DNA of 64,000 nt from Plectrocnemia conspersa (Eukaryota > Arthropoda > Insecta > Trichoptera > Polycentropodidae), in the NCBI GenBank assembly GCA_009617715.1, contig VTFK01000248.1, positions 744,001-808,000 of the forward strand. The letters run 5' to 3'. The translations under genes and the position numbers were made by a program. The notes under the pieces are model-generated. The model worked only from the letters and a program-made list of their open reading frames with translations. It searched no databases and was not told the origin of the DNA. Positions 49,801-58,210 of this stretch are shown piece after piece. Numbering within the stretch: the first letter of the stretch is position 1; each line of letters opens with the position of its first letter.

Positions 49801-52800
49801 GCACCTGCCAGATAAATTATATTTTCACTGGTAAAAATATATATATCTACTAGTGAAAATGTATTCCGATATTATTTCACTGAATTTCACTTAAAAATAT
49901 TTTTGGGCTAGGTTCAAGACCGTTCTTTTTATATTTTCTTTCAGGGATAATCCGAGAATTTTTTGTTCTGAATCAGGGACGCCATTTTCTATTTCATTAA
50001 AATTCATAGTATTTAGATAAATGACATGTTTTTTTCTGGGTGGTTTAATGTGTTTTTATAGAATTGCAATTATATATTATAAAATCGGCACAGGTATTCG
50101 GTGTTAATGTTGTTGTTCGTTTACTGTTTGATGCTTTAAATTAATGGCTTCAAGAATTGCATCTACAGTCTTTATTTTCATTGTAACATGCTAAATTGTC
50201 ATCTATTGTCAAAAATTCCGTATAATCGGCGCTTGTAAAATATCTTCATTATTTAAATTTCTAATTAAACGTATCTTTCCGTTTAATTAGAAATTTAAAT
50301 ATAAAATAATCAAGTTTATAAATTTGAGACAATAAATAAGAAAAAATATTGTATTATTTAGAAAAAAGGTAAATTAACTTTTTTTCATGATGTATATGCT
50401 GAAAAAATAATTTACTTATCAAATGGTTAATATAATAATCAAATCTTTTTTTTTTAGGATGATGATAAAAGTCCAACAGACGACAATAAGAGCATGGACG
50501 AGAGCGAGTCCAAGTCCGGCGAGGGTAAAATGACCGAAAACTTGTCTGATTCAAAGCTGTCGGAGAAGGCCGAAGCAGCCGACGACAAAGAATCCGAATA
50601 TGAGCTGTCGGTGCGTCAGCGCGAGGAGGATTTGATGAATATGTCGGCTCGCCACAATCAGACGGCTGCTATGTCTCAGTCGCTCAGTGCCAATCAAGAC
50701 GACGAGGCAGTGACGAGCAACGGAGTCAATCCGCTGCAGAACGGAATGTCCGTGTCGACCAACGGCACCGCAGCCCCCAAGGACAATTCGATCGTAGAGA
50801 CTGATTTGACCCAGTCGAACAACAAATACAATTCACAAAATGGGCATAGTAAAAACGAAATTAACGAGCTAAGCAATTTTTTTAACACTAGCGAAAACCA
50901 ATTTAATAATTTGGCGCTCGATAACACCGTGTAAGTATATACGAATACCATTACGATTACTGTCGATCATAAGCCTAACAAAGTATATATTTTACAGAAA
51001 TAGTTCTCGTGAATAACATTTATACATTAAAAATTAAACTATTTGCCTAAACTGCTATATCTTCCTTGTATATAATTTTATATGTTATAATAATAATTTA
51101 TTATTATAGGTTTTTTTTTATAACGTAACGTGTTTCTATTATGATATTTAACTCTATAATTATACAGTTTATACAAATAGAAGCATAATAACAGTCCTTA
51201 GCTTTTAAATTATAACACATTAATACTATTAAGCACATGTGTGCATACGTTTATGCAAAATCATTTACAAAAAAAATGTTTATTGTACATTTTTATTTTA
51301 TTATTATAGTGACGGATATATAAAAGGTTCGTACTTTTATCTTTAAGCAGATTAAGCTCAGTTAGATAACAAAAAAGCCAATCTATTGCCATTATATAGG
51401 ATTTACAAAAATATTTAAATGACTTGAAAAAAAATTGACTTTTTTGAAGAAAGAAAACGTAAAATTTTCAAGAATAATCTTTAGAAGAATATTCTTAGCA
51501 ATAAGGATTATCGTGAATATCTGAGAATATTCTCAGCAATAAGGATTATCGAGAATATCTTATTTGTTATTATAAATATTTTGAGTTTGTGTCTCAGTTT
51601 TCTTCTTGTAAATTTTTCATCGTTCTTGGGTTTATAAGGTAATTGTTTCGCAGAATAATCATTTAGCTTTCTAAAATATTGTTTATTAATCTACGAAAAT
51701 TTTTAATTGACAACTAAAATATCCACTTATTTTTTATCAAGCTCCTCGTGTACAGCTAAGCATTTTAGATACAATAATTTTTTTTAAGGGGGAAATTTTT
51801 AAATTTATAATATTCACTGGCTCTCGTGAATGTTTAGCAGTGGTTCAAATTATTCTCAAGGCTTCTAAAAGGTTCCAGGAAGCTTTGAAAATAATTTTAT
51901 ATCCTATATAATGCTCTAAATATATCTAAAAAAAATTATAATCTTTTGATAGATATTCGCAGAATACGCTTGTGGATCATTTTATTTTGCCTATCCATCC
52001 TTGTGATCTTTAAATGATTGCTTGTTGTGTGCTCCTTAGATTAACGTCTCATGACTTATTAATAAAGGCTTTTCGTTACTAATAATACATTCTTAGAACA
52101 ACCAAAGTAAATAAATATTTTTTTCTTTTCAATCTTTGTGTATTACAATTCTCAACCGACTATAAAAAAAACATCTTATTCTAATATGTCGACTCATTCT
52201 AATTCTTTAAAAATTACTGCATCGATTTTATAGCATATATTAATTTTTTTCTTGATCAAAAAGAAATATGCTTTTTATAAATAATATTTAAAAGCAATTC
52301 TTTAAAAATAATTGAGTATCATATAAAATGCTCAAAAATCATCTTGTGGTAGTTTTTATTTGGTCCTTAGATTCTCCATGTGATCTATATTGTGTCTAAA
52401 GAACTGGAGAATTCTCATACATATGTATCATTGACAGTAGTTTTTGGATACTTATCTCCACTATAAGCATTTTAAATACCTATCCTTGAACTATGTATCT
52501 GGATCTAAACTTAGAAACCACAAACCCTTGAGTTGCCAAAATCCGATGTAATCATTGAAAAAATAATCCAATATATTTTTAATGGGCTATATGTTTTTTT
52601 TTTGTAATTCCAAAATACTTGTAAATCAATCAACTGGATAGAATATTTTTTTTTTTAATTGCGGAGTACATTGATTTAATAAATGTATATATAGATACAT
52701 TATATTTTTATATACATATTGTGGCTTTTTAATGACTTGGATTAGCATAATCTGCTCGAAGGTATGGCGAATGTTTTATTTATCACTATAACAAAGATTG

Positions 52801-55800
52801 CCATTATTTAGCGAAGACCCATTGGTGTGTAATTGTTAAGTTTTTATGGTGCTGTTGAAAGTTGCGCAATATATCCAATGCGGCTGTGAATATTGGTTTT
52901 GGAGATATTTGCTACGTATAATACAAAAGATGTGTCGATCGTTTCCGTTCACTCTTCTCTAAGATTTAAAAGTTTAATAATCTAGCTTATTTCAACTCTT
53001 AACATTAATATTATATATATATACGCTTTATTAACTAATTGTGTTTTTCTCTTCTATTAAAAAAATAAACAAACATAGTAAAAAGAAAAGTTTTAAAAGG
53101 CTCACGCCCTTCGTTATATATGTTTTATAATATCTTAGCTAGAATTTGAAATTTTTAGATACTGTAAATACTTAAAAATATATAAATTATATATATATAT
53201 TACCATTTGAATCACTGTTTCGTATAACAAAAACGAGTGATTATGATTTTTTTGGCGTATGGATATTTTTTTACACAATATAATGATTTTATTTTATGAT
53301 TATACAACACAATATTTATTTTGTTTTGCGTAGACGATTTTTCACATTGAAAGATTATTTTGGATGATGATGATTGTTGCGTATCGTGTGATCATCGTGC
53401 TTCTTTCTTATGTATTTTAAAATGTATAAAAGAAATCATTAATAAATTATTAATTTATTAAAAAACACTCTGATTTTAATGTCATGCCCGAAAGTCATTT
53501 CCCTATTGCATTTTATAAACAAATAATTAATAACACTATGGGGCAATGATTATAAAGAATCTCATCCAAAGTGTGAGTATGTTTATATATATATATATTT
53601 TTTCGATGAACATTTATATATTGAAACGTTTATGTAAGATTAGTACTTTTAACCGTTATCGATATCAAGCCTAATAGTTAAAATGATATTTTGATAGATT
53701 AGCGATCTTATGATTGTAGTGCGATTAGTGTTACAAATATACGTGTTATTATTTTATTTTATTATTATTTAATTGGTGTTGTAAAAACGATATATTTAAA
53801 CGACGTATGTAGAGTGTTTATAAATTGCTTTTAATGAATCTGGATATATTTGATATATTGAAGAATATGCGTTTTGTGTGATCAATCAAAGTCCTGTACT
53901 GTTAAGCACGTGACATTATTTTTGTGGACTTATATATATATAGTATGAATTAAATTATCTAATTTACTTTCATAAATCTAATAAACCTTTATAATTAAAT
54001 AATCTAATTCATATTTAGCCATAAGCTCTGATAACAGACCCTTAGATTATAAATAAAGTTTTATATTTTAACATATGTTTGCATGTATGAGTTTTTTTAT
54101 AAAACGCGTTTATTTTAATTGTTTATTGTGTTTTCAGGAAGCAAAATATCGTGACCAATAATATTCTGGACATATCAGATTTGGACTTGTTGAACACGGC
54201 TAATAGTAACAACGTTATGAATGTTAGCACAAATGGAAATCTGCCAATGCAAACCCAGCCGGACGTAGCGAATCAACTCATTGACGTATCTGTAGATACG
54301 ATCACGAAAAACTTGATCAACGAGGATTCAATCAATTCCAATCAATCTAACAACTCTCCATTTATCACATCATTCCAAGATAACCAAGAAAACAGAGGTA
54401 AATATTTTTATACATATGCAACATAAAATTGCTCATGAGAAAAGCATTCATCTCTGAAGCTATGATTAAACTTATTTATTAAATATTTTAATTCAATGCT
54501 TTCACAACCAATCATTATTTTACATTGGCTATTTAATCTATTTTTTTTTTTGTTCAAACCAAAAACCAGAAGATTTTTTTTAAAAAAAATTTAATAATAA
54601 ATAAAAATGTATATAGATTTAATACTGAAAATAGAGACAATTTAAGGATAGTTAGGTATAAAAAACGAGTACGGCCAGGGGAATAATTTACGGAGGTGTG
54701 AATTTGTATAATAATATTCAAGGACAATCTGCAAAAATAAAAATGTAGCTAGTTCCTTCAATAGAATAAAGAAATGCCTTTGTGCATTAGGAAATAAATT
54801 ATATTCTCTTCATGTGTATAAATATTTTTTTAGTTATTATGTTTCACATAAGTAGGACTGTATCTATTTAATGATATAAAGCATATCTAAACCGAATTTT
54901 GACCAATAGGAGAGCGCAAAAAACAATTATCCCTTCTCAGAAGCCAAAAATCCACGTCAAAAGCAATAAAATCGTGGAAATGGGAACGCTCGTTACCGAG
55001 CGTTCCCATTGTGATGGCGAAGACACGATTTTATTGCTTTTGTCGTGAATTTTTGACTTCTGAGAAGTGATAATTGTTTTTGCGCCCTCCTATTGACCAA
55101 AATTCGATTTGAATATACTTTGACCAATACTTCTCATATTATAAGTCCATAATAATATCGGTAAGGATAGCTATCATATTTTTAAGACATAGTGTAATTT
55201 TTAAGTGCAGACAAACTATGGAGCGATTTGCGAAATGCGACGTCTGTCTGTATTTCTACTTATTTTCCCCTGAGAGATGAGTTGGCTTAGTTTATATTTT
55301 GGTTTGACCTTTAGGTTTGGGTTTGAACAGAAAATGGACGTTTCGCAACTGTCAAATTTACTATCATAGACATTTTAGAGCAGCATATAATTTTAGTAGC
55401 GCTTTTCAGTTGAACTGTATTTTCGCTAGTAAAAATATATAATATATCTATTGGTGAAAATGTATTTGAAAAATAGAATTTCACTGAAAAATACACATTC
55501 ACTGAAGCATTCATATAATACATCACATGTAAATAAATAATAATAAGTATGTAAATGTATATAATGTTAATATGAAAAAGTTGAAATCATAATTTTACTA
55601 GCACCTACAAATAAATTATATTTTAACTGGTAAAAATACATATCTACTGGTGAAAATATATTCCGATATGATTTTACTGAAATGGCATTTTTAAATAATA
55701 TTTTTGGGATAGATTCAAGACTATTTTTTTTAGAGTTTCTTTGATGGATAACCCGAGAAATTCTGATTTAGAATCACGGACGTCATTTCAGATTTTTTCA

Positions 55801-58210
55801 AGGATTTATTCTTATTTGATTATTAATGTAGTTCTTTGATTACCAAAGCAAATGTAAGGCTGATTAGAGTAGTTAAGAAAAGCGATTCAAATACCTTTTA
55901 CAAGAAAGCATGCATATTTCTAAACATCTGGCATAGACCCACCCCATTGCAGCGGTAAGAAAAATTCAGTAGTTGTGAAATAATAAAAAATATTCATACA
56001 AATTTAATTTTTAACATAAAAGCCTCTATGAAAATACTCTAGAAATGAGAAATCACGATCTTGCATTTTTATCGAGATACACTAGGGATGATTCCGGTCG
56101 GAAACAGACTATTTGTTATTGTCAAATAAAAACTCTTTAACTATGTATTTGGCACTGACCATTCTGTTTTGTTGAGATTATTTTTGAAAATGCTTTCAAA
56201 CCATTTAATTGATCATCTGCGCTTAGATACAGATGTATAAAAAAAAACGGTAAAATTGCCATTAATGTAATTCTATGTAATGCCTTTCGGAGACAATTGG
56301 GCACCGACTATCTTTTGTATTTGAATCTGACTTTTTTTTGCAAGTGCTTTTAAACCGTTTAATGGATATCCACTCAGATACGCAATCATTTGTATAACAC
56401 CTATGATAAACAAATCAATCAATTAGTTTTATATGCTTTTAGCAAGTAACGTTGAGCTAAAAATTTCTTATCAAACAAACTTTGAAAATTATAGTATATA
56501 TTATTTATTAGAGACATGACTTTTGTAGGAATTACTTTCAGTGACATTGATCTGAGAATGTAATCGAATTGAATGGAGTCATTTTGTTCTGCGCATATTT
56601 TCTACTGATGTTGTTAGTAATACATTCTTAGAACAACCAGAGTAGATATATATTTTTATATATAATGCATAACTCGGCAATTTGTAGTATTTACACAAGT
56701 ACTAGTACTGTTTCATTTTATCAAATCTGTTTTTTTAAATTAACGTTTATTAGCTTTTAAAACTTATTGATATATTTAACCCAAAGTCATCATAAAATAA
56801 TATTTTATTTTTAAACATTTTTTAAATTTAAACTATAAATATGATTTCGTAACTTGACTAATAAAAAAAAAGTACAAGTGATTCTCAAACTAATTATTTT
56901 TATTTGTTATTTCAGATGTTTCGCTGCTTTGAAGAGGGTATTTCACGGACTGGAAGTAACGGAGACTTATTAGTATAATGTGGTTCACATCCCATCACTG
57001 TGATGCTCTGTAACTTACTAACACACTAATTTAAAAATAAATACGATACGTATCTATCAACCATCTGAATGTATATTCAAAATAATATATATATATATAC
57101 ATAAAATACGAAGAATAGTGCACAAACTGATGAATAATAATTTTTATTGCGTTTTAAATGTTATATAAATATTGTATACTATATAAGTTCAGTGTCACTT
57201 TGTCAGAGTGGAATGGAACGAGACGTCCCATTGTCCCGTTATTATAATTATATAATTATTAACCTAATTTTATTCAAGTTTAAAATATATTTAAGCATGT
57301 TAGAGAGAAATAATTAAAAAATCTATATAACAAAATATTTTATGCATTTTTTTTGCTTTAAAAGAATATCAATATGGAGTACTGAAGGTGAAGAGTCGCG
57401 TTAATGTATATCTCGCGATGTATCGATTCAATGAGATAGAGCCTTGCCTTATTAGTCGTAAATACGACCAAACAATTGGTGCATGATAAGTTAGAGGTTG
57501 ACGGTTATGTATTTTTTTTTTTATGATTTTATTATTTTATATAATATATATGCGGTGCTGAATTTGTTTTTGTAATACGATCTGTGTTTAGTTTTAGATT
57601 CCATTATTTATTTTATATTAAAAAGTTTCAGCACTACAATACATTTCCATTGATAAAAACGATTGATAAAAAATAATGTTCGACATTCTGTCGAAAATAA
57701 TTAATGTATACATAATCAAAAGAATGCGTTGCGATCGTGACGGCAAGTCATTGCATTGTTATTTTATTTTTAGAATAAATAAGAACGGGAGTGGTCCACG
57801 AGAACCTCAGAATTAAAGCTTTGCTAGTCATCCTTCTGCTGCTTGATTCAACTTGTAAACGAATATTTAAACGGTGAAAAAATGTAAGGGAAATATTCAA
57901 AGCGCGCGCGTTAAGACAACAATGCGGGTCAACGACTAAAAACTTTGACATTCTTAGTGAAAATTTTACGCACCTCCGAGACTCACATCGGACGAGATGA
58001 AATATTTTTTAATTTCATTTTATATAATGTATTTGATTAAAAAAGTTGACTTACCGAATAACACTACGTTAGTGTCGACGTTTGAAATATAAAAAGTTTT
58101 TTTTTTAATTTATTAATCATACGACGTTTTCACTCTTAGATCTTATCCAAATTATGATTTTCAATGTTATATTAATTGTATAAAATGCCTGTAATAAAGA
58201 ATTATTAAAA
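31753..58210 (+). CDS. ens: Ensconsin / MAP7-family microtubule-associated protein, gene span (first exon not found)
   Basis: Ensconsin binds microtubules and, through its C-terminal MAP7 domain, recruits and activates kinesin-1 in the cytoplasm (family knowledge). Coding exons read from the sequence: 31753-31812, 40361-40578, 42109-42308, 42385-42512, 43423-43536, 45021-45380, 45991-46200, 46273-46436, 46503-46956, 47028-47148, 47219-47357, 47426-47644, 50458-50930, 54138-54397, 56916-56932. Each is bounded by AG and GT, and phases agree at all junctions. Recognition rests on the basic coiled helix RERERDKEERARMARERQQ, FAFGSSTPRMLEP, SMYEVFHW, YSMSRLDQLALPRR and RRKRVEAIMLRTR. The total is about 1,045 residues, in the usual range for insect ensconsin. 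The initiator exon is missing: exon 31753 starts in phase 1 and needs an upstream partner. Introns range from about 70 bp to 8.5 kb and carry many transposon remnants. Confidence 0.93.
32560..33260. promoter_or_regulatory. CpG-richer intronic block of ens, candidate enhancer
   Basis: Two G+C-rich pieces (around 32590-32700 and 32900-33240) inside the first long ens intron, with gccgccgacaaaagagggtc and gccgcgcctgacttctcgct. No reading frame of note. Regulatory function is inference from composition. Confidence 0.25.
33852..33960. repeat. Double hairpin
   Basis: A perfect 10-bp stem ACCGCCGATT / AATCGGCGGT (33852-33861, 33875-33884) directly followed by a 35-bp arm (33885-33919) whose reverse complement lies at 33926-33960 with 30 of 35 matches. 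The first arm phrase accgccgatttgatttaaat also occurs at 16684, so it belongs to a dispersed repeat. Confidence 0.8.
34490..34725 (-). pseudogene. Mariner transposase C-terminal remnant
   Basis: The - strand reads DLGFKEISHPSYSSDLAPSD, the HPPYSPDLAPSD block carrying the third catalytic Asp of mariner DD34D transposases, followed out of frame by GSRFESGEECHKNIYYVKVA. Stops and frameshifts throughout. No inverted repeat recognised. Confidence 0.75.
35440..36190 (-). pseudogene. Mariner-like transposase pseudogene
   Basis: Read on the - strand: an N-terminal piece (MNSLTPEQR, stop), a shortened middle (DHRMRRTFSEWVKNEIALDP), then FNDEAHFWLNGYVNKQN with the first catalytic Asp, RSEENPQATIETPLHPQKVA, and WFQQDGAKCNTERVAINLLK with the second Asp. 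The third Asp (CDLTPLDYFLW) is present after a frameshift near 35585, followed by YADKPETMDNLKANIRCVIA to about 35455. Internal deletion, stops and frameshifts make it inactive. The motif set matches a mariner lineage common in insects. Confidence 0.9.
36640..37260. promoter_or_regulatory. CpG-rich intronic block of ens, candidate alternative promoter
   Basis: A CpG-dense stretch (gcgaaagcgcgacggcgatt; ttacgcgcgcacgcgccgtt) about 3.1 kb before the microtubule-binding exon. It includes a 75-codon chance ORF. If transcribed it could start short ens forms lacking exon 31753. Inference from composition only. Confidence 0.25.
38466..38960. mobile_element. piggyBac-type MITE, extremely AT-rich
   Basis: Flanked by TTAA on both sides (38462-38465 and 38961-38964), the piggyBac target duplication. 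Left end CCCTTTGTAGTCC, right end inverted GACTTCAAAGGG, with a further inner match (acaagctatttt / aaatagcttgag). The 495-bp interior is almost only A and T and encodes nothing. Confidence 0.8.
39748..39849 (+). CDS. Candidate phase-1/phase-1 cassette exon of ens, or an unidentified gene fragment
   Basis: A 102-bp stretch between an acceptor-like tgcacag and a donor-like gtaaaa, phase 1 at both ends, so it would fit in frame between exons 31753 and 40361. It reads RERPKSMGHTLHWFAYIGQD followed by an acidic/Tyr-rich segment ending in NGYDS. Codon use is much more G/C at third positions than the surrounding AT-rich DNA. The frame stays open past the donor (GKTTTIDIRMVFTEGDTKIK and on) to TAA at 39919-39921, so it may instead be a terminal exon or a captured gene fragment. 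I do not recognise the peptide. A second frame is also open here. Function unknown. Confidence 0.35.
40361..40578 (+). CDS. ens: ens exon: microtubule-binding charged helix, first half
   Basis: Starts after aatttttcag and ends in CATCAG before gtatct (phase 1 in, phase 0 out). It encodes ARDASGSLSRERERDKEERA and about 52 further residues rich in Arg, Glu, Lys and Gln, ending DTDRRHQ. The pattern is a long highly charged single helix or coiled coil, the microtubule-lattice-binding region of MAP7 proteins. The downstream intron starts with a probable hAT remnant and a cluster of MITE copies. Confidence 0.93.
40690..41060 (-). pseudogene. Probable hAT transposase remnant
   Basis: A 70-codon - strand ORF reads LDAVKDIIVTSKSVIGHYSK and later IHRIQIGLLNSSSFK. 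This pattern matches hAT transposases, where ..AVKD...SK...I..HF..S is followed by LIQDVPTRWNSSF. The match is loose and the usual TRW is lost. It sits in the ens intron just after exon 40361-40578. Confidence 0.4.
41200..41425. other. G+C-richer intronic stretch, possible repeat
   Basis: Contains gtggtagactggcgccatgg and a 70-codon ORF without recognisable features. Lies between the hAT remnant and the MITE cluster. Confidence 0.25.
41426..41830. repeat. Cluster of nested MITE copies in an ens intron
   Basis: At least three partial copies of the phrase gtcaaaagc(a/g)ataaaatcgt, two direct and one inverted, with ttgaccaataggagag and cccttctcagaagtcaaaaa between. Suggests repeated insertion of the family into itself. 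Confidence 0.8.
42109..42308 (+). CDS. ens: ens exon: second half of microtubule-binding helix plus FAFGSSTPR block
   Basis: Acceptor tttcacag, donor gttagt; phase 0 in, phase 2 out. It continues the charged helix (VEERKRAIWEAERDRREAIL, RRNEEREARLEHKKK), then leaves it for the conserved insect block VFAFGSSTPRMLEPADTGG and TFWGHR. The helix plus this block is the most diagnostic segment of insect ensconsin. Its partner exon lies only 76 bp downstream. Confidence 0.95.
42385..42512 (+). CDS. ens: ens exon: RATSTSNVMF / ERELDPNKKR segment
   Basis: Acceptor atttatttcag, donor gtaaac; phase 2 in, phase 1 out. It encodes RATSTSNVMFAALPLSRRSS, then ERELDPNKKRATSASGLDRQ and PGE. Ser/Arg-rich, no predicted membrane or signal segment; probably a disordered phosphorylated linker next to the microtubule-binding helix. 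The preceding intron is only 76 bp. The phase-1 exit lets it join any of the symmetric exons downstream. Confidence 0.93.
43423..43536 (+). CDS. ens: ens exon: SMYEVFHW segment (symmetric cassette)
   Basis: A 114-bp exon between cattgcag and gtgagg, phase 1 at both ends. It reads DYRVSTSMYEVFHWQEFGAP followed by DTTRRSSSYYHPHLMGNQ. The SMYEVFHW string is a motif I associate with insect ensconsin from family knowledge, which together with the splice sites makes the call good. Because it is symmetric it can be skipped with no frame change. It lies alone, about 0.9 kb after the previous exon and 1.4-1.5 kb before the next. Confidence 0.85.
44967..45020 (+). CDS. ens: Candidate 18-codon in-frame 5' extension of the ens Pro-rich exon
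   Basis: An acceptor-like ttttattgtag ends at 44966, and the following 54 bp carry no stop and join the main exon in frame (DPIAYRAFVMRSCFTEFS then EDGSGDQ). Both acceptors receive the same phase-1 donor base. This would be a tandem alternative 3' splice site adding 18 residues. The peptide is not recognised and chance openness over 54 bp is quite possible. Confidence 0.35.
45021..45380 (+). CDS. ens: ens exon: Pro/Arg-rich variable region (symmetric cassette)
   Basis: Acceptor gaattttcag; donor at 45381 (gtcagt), phase 1 both ends. It encodes EDGSGDQMPWSRVARRRTDL, an insect-conserved YSMSRLDQLALPRR, then a run of prolines (LAPPPPPPQNQLSPPTRPPR) and STSNLASTGPSPPPR. Disordered, with possible SH3-binding PxxP sites. 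A stronger-looking donor (gtaagc) lies 33 bp earlier, after 45347, in the same phase. An alternative acceptor 54 bp upstream keeps the frame open too. G+C is far above the surrounding introns. Confidence 0.93.
45665..45715 (+). CDS. ens: Candidate alternative terminal exon of ens
   Basis: After a good pyrimidine-rich acceptor (gcttagtttttcag) the sequence reads, in the phase required by the preceding ens exon, GVVHFGGGDGSLVEIRL followed by TAA at 45713-45715. AATAAA-like signals follow near 45806 and 45880. If used, it would truncate ensconsin before the MAP7 domain, giving a form that binds microtubules but lacks the kinesin-recruiting part. Evidence is only the acceptor, phase and poly(A)-like sites. 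Confidence 0.28.
45991..46200 (+). CDS. ens: ens exon: Ser/Pro/Arg-rich linker (symmetric cassette)
   Basis: A 210-bp exon between gatgtgtag and gtaagt, phase 1 at both ends. It encodes SSLRSGEVTPGSPSRPGSSM, then a Ser/Thr/Gly run, NRRPRAAPRRPRPASIAGTG and VTTPPHAKT. Strongly disordered and basic, with several SP/TP sites for proline-directed kinases. Joined to the next exon by a 72-bp intron. Confidence 0.92.
46273..46436 (+). CDS. ens: ens exon: basic Pro-rich linker
   Basis: Acceptor ttttttcaacag, phase 1 in. It reads VSVDGKVIGDKPPLPRVHSA, GLSNKKPTATQSPPTPTADK, PQVPRRTHKTVTQK, phase 0 out before gtatta. A second donor-like site (gtaact) 12 bp earlier keeps the same phase, so the exact 3' edge is uncertain by four codons. 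The intron after it is 66 bp, near the minimum for insects. Confidence 0.88.
46503..46956 (+). CDS. ens: ens exon: acidic Thr/Glu-rich linker
   Basis: Acceptor ttttaaaacag, phase 0 in, phase 1 out before gtatga; 151 codons. It starts SPRVTPRATPLQSPATDLPP and becomes rich in Glu, Asp, Thr and Lys (ITKTETEHVITTENAKQVTK; EVVLVQTSMEVEDAKEIQET). It separates the microtubule-binding half from the MAP7 domain. The acidic composition contrasts with the basic exons on either side. No catalytic motif. Confidence 0.93.
47028..47148 (+). CDS. ens: ens exon: start of MAP7 (kinesin-recruiting) domain
   Basis: Acceptor gtctatatag, donor gtagat; phase 1 in, phase 2 out. It reads GSMMARRGVITTEEEAKAAL followed by AERRRLAREEAERQAERERL. 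This opens the Glu/Arg/Ala-rich continuous helix of the MAP7 domain. Intron before it 71 bp, after it 70 bp. Confidence 0.95.
47219..47357 (+). CDS. ens: ens exon: middle of MAP7 domain
   Basis: Acceptor tcaatttag, donor gttagt; phase 2 in, phase 0 out. It encodes LEQEAAAEAEKQRQEEERQR, RLEEETIRLSALQRQAEDER, LQQAIL. Uninterrupted heptad-like charged helix continuing the MAP7 domain. Confidence 0.95.
47426..47644 (+). CDS. ens: ens exon: C-terminal part of MAP7 domain
   Basis: A 73-codon exon, phase 0 at both ends, acceptor tgtattatag, donor gtgcgt. It encodes EAQKRAEEENVRKEEEVRAK and the rest of the helix, ending RRKRVEAIMLRTRQAKQKK. The RKKR(L/V)EAIM.RTR signature is the family hallmark of the MAP7 domain, which in Drosophila and vertebrate homologues contacts kinesin-1 heavy chain. 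Followed by a 2.8 kb intron full of MITE sequence. Confidence 0.97.
47645..48480. other. ens intron, no exon seen
   Basis: AT-rich. A 77-codon chance ORF at 47997-48230 has no family resemblance. Confidence 0.4.
48490..49980. repeat. Long MITE-family copy in an ens intron
   Basis: Starts with partial nested copies (caaaagcaataaaatcgtgc), passes through a central inverted stretch (gctcgtcaccgagcgctccc), then ttgaccaaaattcgatttga, ggatagctatcatatttt, aatggacgtttcgcaactgt, several ctactggtgaaaatg motifs and a final gataatccgagaattttttg. The same order is found at 54870-55800. No coding capacity. Confidence 0.85.
50251..50300. repeat. Perfect 21-bp palindrome in an ens intron
   Basis: ATTTAAATTTCTAATTAAAC plus G at 50251-50271 and its exact reverse complement at 50280-50300, loop tatctttc. 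It lies about 160 bp before exon 50458. Confidence 0.9.
50458..50930 (+). CDS. ens: ens exon: acidic, Asn/Ser-rich C-terminal tail
   Basis: Acceptor aatctttttttttttag, donor gtaagt, phase 0 in, phase 2 out; 157 codons. Begins DDDKSPTDDNKSMDESESKS, then ELSVRQREEDLMNMSARHNQ and an Asn/Ser/Thr-rich tail ending NNLALDNTV. If the donor is not used the next codon is TAA (50932-50934), giving a natural C-terminus at the same valine, so intron retention or early polyadenylation would make a shorter protein. Disordered, function unknown. Confidence 0.93.
50931..54137. other. 3.2-kb ens intron
   Basis: AT-rich, no further exon seen. Holds a local tandem duplication at 51485-51570 and several AATAAA motifs that could serve an early polyadenylated transcript ending at the TAA 50932-50934. 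Confidence 0.4.
51485..51570 (+). repeat. Tandem duplication of ~43 bp
   Basis: agaatattcttagcaataag and gattatcgtgaatatctgag are repeated immediately as gaatattctcagcaataagg and attatcgagaatatctt. Confidence 0.75.
54138..54397 (+). CDS. ens: ens exon: Asn-rich C-terminal segment
   Basis: Acceptor tgtgttttcag, donor gtaaat; phase 2 in, phase 1 out. Encodes KQNIVTNNILDISDLDLLNT, ANSNNVMNVSTNGNLPMQTQ, PDVANQLIDVSVDTITKNLI and so on, ending FQDNQENR. The NQLIDVS string resembles the LIDF-type motif near the end of many ensconsins, though loosely. The 3.2 kb intron before it is AT-rich. Confidence 0.88.
54870..55810. repeat. Long MITE-family copy in the next ens intron
   Basis: Same order as the 48.5-49.98 kb copy: caataggagagcgcaaaaaa, caaaagcaataaaatcgtgg, a central perfect palindrome around gaacgctcgttaccgagcgttc, ggatagctatcatattttta, aatggacgtttcgcaactgt, ctactggtgaaaatatattc and ggataacccgagaaattctg. 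Non-coding. Confidence 0.88.
56050..56420. repeat. Dispersed repeat, two adjacent related pieces
   Basis: ttggcactgaccattctgtt (56149) and ttgggcaccgactatctttt (56295) are followed by similar text (gcttt(c/t)aaacc(a/g)ttTAAT.gat). A relative lies at 12130-12230. Confidence 0.5.
56916..56932 (+). CDS. ens: ens last coding exon with stop codon
   Basis: After the acceptor tatttgttatttcag the frame reads DVSLL and TGA (56930-56932), completing NQENR-DVSLL. The exon continues as 3' UTR. Very short coding part; the phase match and strong acceptor support it, but another terminal exon cannot be excluded. Confidence 0.7.
56933..58210 (+). other. ens: ens 3' untranslated region
   Basis: About 1.28 kb of AT-rich sequence between the stop codon and a consensus AATAAA at 58193-58198. 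Earlier AATAAA motifs occur near 57038 and 57773, so shorter 3' ends are possible. No long ORF on the + strand; a 67-codon antisense ORF near 57750-57950 looks like chance. Confidence 0.6.
58193..58198 (+). terminator. Polyadenylation signal AATAAA, probable ens 3' end
   Basis: Canonical hexamer in tgtaataaagaattatt, about 1.26 kb past the ens stop. Cleavage would fall near 58210-58225. No downstream gene follows closely. Confidence 0.5.
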
